NCBI GenBank assembly: GCA_947044365.1
Contig: OX345644.1
Location: forward strand, 6,049,577-6,113,576
Reading direction: 5' to 3'
DNA: 64,000 nt
Source of the DNA: Petrosia ficiformis
Taxonomy: Eukaryota > Porifera > Demospongiae > Haplosclerida > Petrosiidae
Part shown: one piece after another, positions 27,001 to 39,000 of the stretch
Numbering within the stretch: position 1 is the stretch's first letter
Layout of the letters: each line of letters starts with the position of its first letter
Notes under the pieces: model-generated
The model's database searches: none
The model's input: only the letters and a program-made list of their open reading frames with translations
What the model was told of the DNA's origin: nothing
Program-made: the position numbers and the translations under genes

Positions 27001-30000
27001 TGTGAGTAGTAAAAATAACCCCCTGTGATGTGTATAGCACTGTACAATGCTATACGCTATACTGTATTAGTACATTATAGTGTATAGCTCTGTACAGTGC
27101 TATACGCTATACTGTATTAGTACATTATAGTGTATAGCTCTGTACAGTGCTATATGCTGTACTGTATCAGTACATTATAGTGTATAGCTCTGTACAGTGC
27201 TATACGCTATACTGTATCAGTACATTATAGTGTATAGCTCTGTACAGTGCTATAGCTATACTGTATCAGTACATTATAGTGTATAGCTCTGTACAGTGCT
27301 ATACGCTATACTGTATCAGTACATTATAGTGTATAGCTCTGTACAGTGCTATACGCTATACTGTATCAGTACATTATAGTGTATAGCTCTGTACAGTGCT
27401 ATACGCTATACTGTATCAGTACATTATAGTGTATAGCTCTGTACAGTATTAGTACAGTATATATTACAGTACACTGGGTATACCACTGTACGGTATTGTA
27501 GTACAGTATTAGTACAGTATATATTACAGTACACTGGGTATAGCACTGTACAGTATTGTAGTACAGTATTAGTATCGTCTTGTACAAGTTTCTCGTACAC
27601 AGCCCCATGTAGCATACTCAGCTCTGGTTCATGGTTTTTTTAACAAGTGGGTGTATCTGTTTTGCACTACTCCAGATCTGACTAGTTATGTCAAACCTTT
27701 GGAAGATTGTTTACGGTTACGTCTTATTCCTACCTTAACTGGTCAGACTTCTGTGAGTAAAACAATAAGGTCTCTGTTGTCTCTTCCAGCTCGCCTCGGG
27801 GGCCTTGGTATTTTTGATCCTACCTATATGGCTGAGAGTCAGTATCATAACTCTGTCTATATCCTCACTCCTCTAATCTCTTCCTTGTGCTCTCAGGATT
27901 CGAGTGTCCCAATGTCTTCCATACTAGATGAGATCCGTGCAAGAAAAAGAGAAGTCGGATCTAATAACTATAATCATACAAAAAATATCGCTTCCAATCT
28001 TAAAGCCTCTTTAACGGATCCATCTCTGAAGCGTTGTTTGGAAGTCACGGACGAGAAAGGTGCCTCAACTTGGCTCAATGCTCTGCCTATACAAGAACAT
28101 GGTTTTGCTTTGCATAAGGGAGATTTTAGAGATGCCATTTGCCTAAGATATGGCTGGTCCCCTCCTCGTTTGCCTAATCATTGTGTTTGTGGTACAGCTC
28201 TCACAGTGGATCATGCTTTGAATTGTAAATGCAGAGGTTTTGTTTCAATCCGGCATAACGAGGTCAGAGATCTAACAGTGAAACTACTTACTGAAACATG
28301 CTCTGACGTGCGAGTTGAGCCACCTTTACAACCACTGAATGGGGAAGTACTATCAGGAGGTTCTGCTGTGAAAGATGATAATGCTCAAGTAGATATAGCA
28401 GCAACTGGTTTTTGGTCTTCACGTCAGCGTGCGTTTTTCGATGTGCGTGTCTTTAATCCTTTCTCTGTAACTTATAAAAAATCTACTCTGAAGGCATGCC
28501 ATCGAAGGAACGAACTAGAGAAACGTCATTGTTATGATGAGAGGATAAGGCTAGTGGAGCATGGGTCATTTACTCTGCTCACTTTTACGGTAGGAGGTGG
28601 GATTGGTCCAGCTGCCTCAATCTTTTATAAAAGGCTGGCATCAATTTTATCTGAGTGCAACAGCAAACCCTACTCAATGGGGCTCAATTGGATGAGATGT
28701 TCGCTCTCTTTCTCTTTACTTCGGTCTTCTATTCTGTGCTTCAGAGGGGCTAGGTCATCCTATTTTTTCGAATTATTCTTCTATTGACCTGGCTGTCTCT
28801 GAGGCCAGAGTCACCTAACCTAACCTCTGTCCTCTGCATAATAACTTATACTTGTAAATGAGTTCATATCATTGGTTTTCATTTATTTATTTATCATCAC
28901 TGTTGATCAGTGTTTTAAAAAAAATGTAAAAATTAAAAAAAAGTACAGTATTAGTACAGTATATATTACAGTCAGGGATGTGGAAACAGCCAGTCATGCA
29001 GGACATTGTCCGATAAATCTAGTGAATGTCCAGTAAAACGAAACTGAACTGTATACAAAGTATATGGGGAGCAGGACAAGAGTGACAAAATTAGGCCAAA
29101 ATGTCCAGCAGTTGGCTCAATGTTTCCACACCCCTGATTACAGTACACTGGGTATAGCACTGTACAGTATTGTAGTACAGTATATATTACATTACACTGG
29201 GTATAGCACTGTATATCAGCTCGAAGGCCTTATAAGGAAAATTTTCAAATGTATATAATTATATATACGTTATGGAAATACATATTGTTTTATTATATAC
29301 TGGCATACATACATGTGTATGTGTATATTTGTCAACCACATCAAACTCCAGAGATGTAGAGTGTCCTAATTGAGTCATTATTTTGATCAGCGTGGGTTTA
29401 TATAAAGGTGTTCAAGTCTAATCAAACCAAACATAGTATTAGAAAACACACGTAATAGGAGAAGATTATGAAATCACTTCCCCTCTTCATGTACTATGAA
29501 GTGTTGATCAGCGTGGGTTTATATATAGGTCTTCAAGTCTAATCAAACCAAACTTAGTATCAGAAAACACACGTAATAGGAGAAGATTATGACATCACTT
29601 CCCCCCTTCATGTACTATGAAGTGTTTACATGATGTTGTGGTTAATATATTGATGGTAATGTTTATATGTGTAGGAGCATATGTAGTACACAACTAGCCT
29701 AGCCTAGTTACATGTACATGTACAGTACCTGACATTAAGTTTATATACTATCACTGTACTTCCATTGACTACAGTGTACATTGTGAGTGAAGTACACTGT
29801 ACTTCAAATGTACTACACCTTAGTGTAATGCTAAATATAATTCCTACATTACTATGATTACAGTACAAAGTAGTACTACTAAGAAGTTCAATTGACTATC
29901 ACCTTATTAAGTTGTATCTTCCATAAGCTTAATAAATTCATGTACTGTACATGTATGTATATTTGACACACACACACACACACATAAACCCACATTAATG

Positions 30001-33000
30001 TCTGTGTGTTGATATCCGTATATGTACATGTACATGTGTATATACCTTGTGTTAATCAATATAACATACATGTATTATATAATATATGCACATGTATGAT
30101 ATGGTTTTGGAAATCTTATCATTTCAGTATTGTTTTTATGGCCCGTAGGGCCATCCCTATGATTGCTTTCCACGGGGTTTAATGTATATATATTTTCTTG
30201 TGTCCACTTGCGCAAGTATGCGTTGTATACGTAGTTAAGGAAGTTGCGTCATTCCCGGGGGCTCGGTCAATTAATGGGTGTGGCACGTAAAAGAACGCGC
30301 GCTCGAGCTCAGCTCTACACTAGCAGAAAGAAAACCGCCTGTAGCTAAGTAGCTTACATAGAAACTGAAACTAATAGCTAGCTATTCTGCTTGAAATATA
30401 TTCCTAAAGTTCTACAAGGTCCTTTGAAAAGTCAGGAGAGTAGATAATCAAAATAATAACTATAATAAGTTCATGCTTGATAAAGTCAGCCATGATTACT
30501 GAATGCTGGACACCACAAAGCAATCATAGGGATACTTCTATCTTCACTTAGATTTGTAAAGCAATCATAGGGATACTTCTATCTTCACTTAGATTTGTAA
30601 AGCAATCATAGGGATGTTTATATATACTTGTTTTTGAATAGAATGTTTCTCATATGAAGTATTTTGTTCATTCATTGTTAATATGTAAACAGTACATGTG
30701 TAAACACTACACACATTCATGTAATGTAAATTTGTGAATTACTGTGAATCATGATTTATGGTCATTACTTCATATAAGGATAGTATAGTAGCTACATGTA
30801 TATTACACATTCAAAATAATATAATACTTACATGTACAGTTGTACATGTATATACACACATGTATAAACCACAGAATACTCATGCTTGAGTGAGAACAAA
30901 AACATTCTATCATACCTCTTATATCGTAGGAGTCTATTATTTCATGACTGCTTATGTGAAGAAACAACCCAATGTACAGTACATTACAAACTCAATACTA
31001 TTATTTAATAAAACAGTACAGTACAGTATGGTATAGTACAGTATAATATGGTACAGTACAGTACAGTACAGTACAGTACAGTACAGTACAGTGCAGTACA
31101 ATACAGTACAAACACAGTACAGTACAGTACAGTACAGTACAATACAGTACAATACAGTACAGTACAATACAGTACAATACAGTACAATACAGTACAGTAC
31201 AGTACAGTACTGTACAATACAGTACAATACAGTACAATACAGTACAGTACAATACAGTACAATACAGTACAAACACAGTACAGTACAGTACAGTACAGTA
31301 CAGTACAGTACAGTACAGTACAGTACAGTACAGTACAGTACAAACACAGTATAGTACAGTATAGTACAGTACAGTACAGTACAGTACAATACAGTACAAT
31401 ACAGTACAATACAGTACAGTACAGTACAGTACAGTACAGTACAGTACAGTACAGTACAAACACAATACAGTACAGTACAGTACAGTACAGTACAGTACAG
31501 TACAAACACAGTATAGTACAGTATAGTACAGTACAGTACAGTACAAACACAGTATAGTACAGTATAGTACAGTACAGTACAGTACAGTACAATACAGTAC
31601 AATACAGTACAATACAGTACAATACAGTACAATACAGTACAATACAGTACAGTACAATACAGTACAATACAGTACAAACACAGTACAGTACAGTACAGTA
31701 CAGTACAGTACAGTACAGTACAGTACAGTACAAACACAGTATAGTACAGTATAGTACAGTACAGTACAGTACAGTACAATACAGTACAATACAGTACAGT
31801 ACAGTACAGTACAGTACAGTACAGTACAGTACAGTACAGTACAAACACAATACAGTACAGTACAGTACAGTACAGTACAGTACAGTACAAACACAGTATA
31901 GTACAGTATAGTACAGTACAGTACAGTACAGTACAATACAGTACAATACAGTACAATACAGTACAATACAGTACAATACAGTACAATACAGTACAGTACA
32001 ATACAGTACAATACAGTACAAACACAGTACAGTACAGTACAGTACAGTATGGTACAGTACAGTACAAACACAGTATAGTACAGTATAGTACAGTACAGTA
32101 CAGTACAGTACAATACAGTACAATACAGTACAATACAGTACAGTACAGTACTGTACAATACAGTACAATACAGTACAATACAGTACAATACAGTACAGTA
32201 CAATACAGTACAATACAGTACAAACACAGTACAGTACAGTACAGTACAGTACAGTACAGTACAGTACAAACACAGTATAGTACAGTATAGTACAGTACAG
32301 TACAGTACAGTACAGTACAATACAGTACAATACAGTACAATACAGTACAGTACAGTACAGTACAGTACAGTACAGTACAGTACAGTACAGTACAGTACAA
32401 ACACAGTACAGTACAGTACAGTACTAGGTACGTGTACATGTATAGTATAAGTATTCCACTATTGTACCAGTCAAGGCATATGGAATTAAAACCAAAATGT
32501 GGAATGATTTCACGTTACAATGCAACTCCAGTAATTTTAATTGAAGGATATTCCAATTCCATTTTCAGATTCCATTTCAATTACCATAGGTAATGTGTGA
32601 ATTCTACTACAAATCCATGCAATTCTTTACCATTAGAATTAACTACATGTATCTCAATGAAGTGTTGAATTGACAAGTACATACTGTACAGTAATTACTC
32701 AGTAGTTTCATTTCCACACTACAGTAATTCAACAGTAGTTTTAACAGTAATTGTGTACTTGTCAATTGAACACCACAGTAGTGAGACAGTAATTACTATA
32801 CTATACTGACAGTAGAACTAAGGTAATTACTGTTACTGTATGGTGACATTATTTGACATATATTGTACTATTTAAAACAGTGAAATATAGATTAGTTCTT
32901 GAGCAGTTAAATATTGACAAGCTGTTTGTGCACTTAAGTTCTTTTCAACTTCGTTTCAAGTTCAGATCAAGACTTGTTATCATCTCTTAAATACATGTAC

Positions 33001-36000
33001 AACATTGACGTCTATACAATGAATCCCCTGAACAAGTTCAACATATGTTAACACATCCATTTCAAGGATCGGCTCCAAAGAATATATGTTTCAAATTACT
33101 ATGTTTGCAATAGTCAGTGATGTTTTCACTTGTATACTATTACGTGTTGTAATATTTAGAAACGTCTCATTACAAGAGCAAGAGACATACCTTGTCTATT
33201 GAGTGCTGAGTATTCTTTAATACAGAAGTTGTGCTTATTTCAACAAATTAGCAATCTGTGAATAGTGTAGTGTTGTTTTAGTATGACAATAATGACCACT
33301 TTTAGTTATAGTTATAGTTTATCACAATTTATAGTAAAATAATATTAAGCGTAATAAAAGGGGTATTATTTTTAGTTAACTATCTCATAGTGCCCATTGT
33401 TTTCATTTTAGTAATTACAATAGAGTTAGAATTTCGTTATAGTTTAGTTAACTAAAAGTCAAAATGTCTTACTATTGTTAGCAGTTGGCTCTCAAGAGTC
33501 TAATGTTTAGTTCCCACACACACACAAACATGTACACCCACACTACATTTAGTTATAGTATGCCATTTTAATATTAGGCTTACTAAAAGGCTTTTAGTTG
33601 TGAGTAATTATAATTAATTAGATTAATCTCGTTCTAATAATTAATCTCATCTCTTTAATTATACAGTGTACATTTACATGTAAATAATGCAACAGTTGAT
33701 ATTTGAACTACATGTATCTACATTGTATAATGTATCTACATTGTATATTACATGTACGTGCATGTATATCTACATTGTATATTACATGTACTATGTACAT
33801 ACATATCTACATTGTATAATACATATACTATGTACATGTATCTACATTGTATACTACATGTACATGTACATGTACTGTATCTACATTGTATAATGTATCT
33901 ACATTGTATATTACATGTACTTTGTACATTGTATACTACATGTACATGTACATGTATCTACATTGTATATTACATGTACTATGTACATTGTATGCTACAT
34001 GTACATGTACATGTATCTACATTGTATATTACATGTATCTACATTGTATATTACATGTACATGTACTATGTACATTGTATACTACATGTACATGTACATG
34101 TACATGTATCTACATTGTATATTACATGTATCTACATTGTATATTACATGTACTATGTACATTGTATGCTACATGTACATGTATCTACATTGTATATTAC
34201 ATGTATCTACATTGTATATTACATGTACTATGTATATTGTATACTACATGTACATTGTGTACTACATGTACATGTACTATGTACATTGTATACTACATGT
34301 ACATGTACTATGTACATTGTATACTACATGAACTATGTACATTGTGTACTATATGTACATGTACTATGTACATGTACTATGTACATGTACATGTACATGT
34401 ATCTACATTGTATTAGAGCTACAGTACCTGACTTTATTATGATGGGAGCTACACTTTAATAAGGTGATAGTCAATTGTACTTCAAAGTAATTAGTGAATT
34501 CTCCTCACATTTGTATGTAATATCAAAGACTTTGCTACTGTGAAGTGCATTCAATGTACATGTACAGTATACTTCACTCACAAAGTACACTGTAGTCAAT
34601 GGAAGTACAGTGATAGTATGTAAACTTAATAATGTCAGGTACATGTGCATGTATATTAGATTTTCATCTTGTAAAATTCAATTATTTTGTGTGTATATTA
34701 TTATGTATTTTCACATGGCATTGACTGTACTGTTTTTAGGTATGCTAGACTCGCTAGTGTTGTAAACACATGTGCATGTACATGTGCATGTACATGTTCA
34801 TGTACATGTACATGTAATTTAATTGTTTAATTAATGAAGTGTGCAAATAGCTGAAGATCAAAGAATATGTGTTGCATTCCAAATTGTTCTGCATTGTACA
34901 CGATGTGTATCATATTTTGAAAAAGGAATATTTTCCAACAAAAAATTTTTATTAAATTTTTATATTTATTCGCTCGACATTTCACCATTTTGTATAGAAA
35001 GTCAGTGAAATTTGATATCTAGGAAGCTTAATAGTAGCTCTACCGGAATACCAAATTTAATTGACACAATGGCAAGCAATTTAGTTTGACCGAAATTATT
35101 TTGTGGGAAAGTGTCCCTTTTTGAAAATTAGGCTTTGTATATAATTATAAGGGTATTGTGGGTGTGTTTCATTAGTTGAGGCTGTATAAGCTTACATGTA
35201 TGTTGCTTGCTGCTTTTGTCCCATTTCTCAATCCAGTATTCTGAGTAGAATTCATGTATGTGTATGTGTATAATCATCAAGTTTTTGAACAGGTATATAA
35301 CAGCAACATCTGCTGATTGTTCAAATTAAGGCTGGGAAAAAGGTTGGAATATTCAAACTTTCGTTCGCTTATTCCGCAAGAAAAGTTGAGGCTGTGTTGT
35401 TGGCTGTTTCTGCCTAATTTTTCATTCAAGCGATGCTAAATCCAAGTAGAAATAGTGACAGGAACAAGACTAGTACTTATTATGAAGCAATAATCCAGTT
35501 TTGGAGGCATTATATTGCCAAACAAGGTAAGAGCAACGTTGATAAAAACACGTGCGAATCTTCGAAGGTTCGTTCATTTTTCCCGATGAAGCTTCGATGG
35601 TTGTTTTTCTACCTTCGTCCCGGCCCTAGTTCAAATATTGTTTTCCAATCTTCATCCCTGTGTTGTGACAATGTACATGTATATGTACATTGTACTGTCA
35701 TTAACACAAATAAGTAACTGCACATTTTTATAAGTACTAAACCCATTTTAGTAAGGTATTATGACTTTTAGTTAACTAAACTATAACTAAATCTACTGTA
35801 ATAACTATAACTACCTAAATGAAAATAGTCCAATAATGGCCACTTACTAAAACTAAAACCCTTTTAGTAAGCCTAATATATTATTTTAGTTAATCAACTA
35901 TAACGATAACTAAAATTTTGAAAATCTTTCATACTATATGTATAGCTATAACTGAAAGTAGCCAATATTCATTGTCAAACTAAAACAACACTAATATGTA

Positions 36001-39000
36001 TGTATTAATATAATAGTATACAATATATATGGTATAGTAGTAGTATATAATTATGTTAATATTAATAATTATTCGATGATCTCAAATTACAATTTGTTTA
36101 TCCCATGGAACACACATACATACATAATATGTATGATAATAATGACCATTTTTAGTTATAGTTATAGTATGACTAATTTAGCACAATTTAGTTATAGTTA
36201 TAGTTCATTAACTAAAATAATATTAGGCTTACTAAAAGGGTTTTAGTTTTAGTTAACTAACTACATGTACATGTAACCACCATTATTGGCCAATTTTAAT
36301 TTTAGTTAGTTATAGTTATTACAGTAGACCTGTAATTTAGTTATAGTTACTGCTCCAGACCTGTAATTTACATGTTATATTGTAGTTAACTAAAACAACA
36401 CTAGTACATGTATATAAATATCAGTATTTATATACATGGAGGAGGATACAATATTATTATTGTTACTCTTCCTGCCTTACATGCCTCCCTCTACTTTTAC
36501 ATTCCTTGTTGTACGTATATATATACATGTAGTCATGTATATATAATATGTACATGTAATTACACATTGATATTGCTATTAAGAGTAGCAGTGTAGGAGA
36601 GCAAGTATCAAAGTCTGTAGTAAAAAAATAATTTTTAAGGGAGCAATGATAGATGTGCATGTGAGATCTGTGTAAGCAGGAACTTTCAAAAAGCCTCTCA
36701 GATATATTCTTAAACTCAATTAATAAGTCTGGCGAGAGACTCAATACTAAATTTAATAGTTTCCTACATAAAATGGCTGAGTAATGATCAGTATGAGTCA
36801 TAAAACCCCATTTTATCATGTACATGTACATGTAAATGTAGTCATCTACATGTACATGTATGCATCAACATGTAAACGGAGTTTTTGATATGTTTTGCCA
36901 AATTGACTCAACAATAGTTAGTTTTTGCACCATTGAGAATACATCTTGAGCCAATTAACAAACAATTAATGTTGTTAGTGACAATATAGTCATAATTAGC
37001 TAACCAATCTGGCCCTGTGCAGTTCCAAATAAGAAGCTCTTTGGACCAATTGTGTGGCCATATGAGCTTATCAAAAACAGCGAGGTAGATGTGAATGTAC
37101 ATGTTATATGTTTGTTTGTGTCCAGATATTAAGTACTCAATGAATATCATTATATGATACACCTCTTATAGATGATTACACCTCGTGAGTACACACAAAC
37201 GAGTCGTTTCCCGTTTGAGCCTCGTCAAATGAGATTCATGATGAGAGGTCAGCGACCACCATTGAAGGTTAATTACTATGTTATTGATACACTTTATAAA
37301 CAGTAATTTAAGGTGTAGAACCATATAGCTAATGAAGCTAACCCAAAATAAACTAATGGAAATTCTCCATATTAGAGACAAAATGTATAAACATTGTGTA
37401 TACTCCACTACTAAATACAGTACAAATCAATACAAGTCACCATACAATATAATAATACTACTCAGCAGTGTCATTTCTGCACTACAGTGGTTCAACATGA
37501 CAGTAATTGCAATCAAACACCACAGTAATTAGACAATAATTATTATTTTATACTGACAGTAGAACTAAGGTAATTGCTGTTACTGTATGGTGACATTTTA
37601 TTGGCCTTTACTGTGTGAAGATTTTACCTGCTTCCTTTCAGCCCCAGTATGTTACTGTTTTGTGGGTCATGCCCCTTCAGTTAACACCTTGAGTAGTCAA
37701 TGTGAAGTTAGACCAATTACCAACCAGTGTTGGCAGAACACTGTTTCTCAGTAGCCAATAAAAGTACTATATACTTGTGGTAGACATATCATTGTGTACA
37801 CAATGATATATTGTTCTTGTGGTTGGAATACCTCATAGAATATAGACATGTGCCTTCTTGTGTTAAATTCAAGGCTGGTGTAGGCTTCTATATTCATATA
37901 TCAATTGTCATTTCATTTCAGTAGGGAGTTGAGCTTTAATTACTGAATAATAGTGAATAATTCTTCCTAATATCTGATATATCATTATGATATATGATAG
38001 TTGATGTAGTTTTTCAAGAGTGAGAGACTGAAGTGTGTACATTGTATGAACTTAATTATCATAATTATCCCAAATATTCAATTATTTATTGATACCAGGA
38101 GATGCCTAGTCTCTGGCTAGCTATCTGGTAATACTTTTGCATATTGATTAAAGAAACAAGATATATAGAGAAAAAAGTATCCTTATGAATGCTTGGCTGA
38201 CTATCATGCCTGAAACACAACAGCCTGTTATAGTTATTATATTGATTACCTACTCTCCTTACCTTTAAAGGATCTTTTAGAACTTTGGGAATATATTTCA
38301 GGTAGAATAGATTGCTATTAGTTCCAGTTTCTACATAGCAGCTTTCTTTCTTTCTTCTTGCTGCTGTAGCAGAGCTCAAGCGCATTCTATTACAGCCACG
38401 CCAATTAATTGACTGAGCCCCCGCCCCAAGGAATGATGCAGCTTCTTTAACTGCAGTGTACATACATGTATACAACGCATACTCGCGCAAGTGGACACAT
38501 GAATATATTATATACATATATATAGTTCAAACCCATGGGAAAGCAATCATAGGGATGGCCCTATAGGCCGTAAACATTATATACCACATTTGATATTTGA
38601 TACAGTTTCTAGTTTCTGTAGGGCGAGGCTGAGGTATGTAAAGTGAAATAGTACATGTGTATGTAGTGTGTATAACTTATGATAAATATTTGAACTATGT
38701 GTTAAAACAATTTAATATTGATTCATACCCACACCAGTACTATACCTATCTATCGTATTGTACAATATCATATTTAAACTTCAAATATGGACTGCATTAT
38801 AGACTGCATAGACTTATGCTTTGCTAATCTTGCCTAGCTTGAAAATAACTATTAAATTCTAATTGAAAGAGGAAAGTGAACTTGTACAGTTTTCATTATC
38901 ATACAATATCCTTCCTAGTGACTTCCTAGTGCCTTTCCTTTTGGCTGATAATTATTTAACGACCATATTTGGTTAAGTAATTAGTGACCACAACCATAAT

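Noticed and set aside
30952..32439. Open frames of 440-495 residues on the minus strand (YCTVLYCTVL)
   Set aside because: The AGTAC pentamer contains no stop in any frame, so all frames are open. No non-repeat protein sequence is present.
37640..37695. Alternative GPS2 terminal exon after CTTCCTTTCAG
   Set aside because: The acceptor looks good, but the frame (PQYVTVLWVMPLQLTP, then stop) has no GPS2-like content and no nearby poly(A) signal. Exons at 37172 and 39315 explain the gene better.
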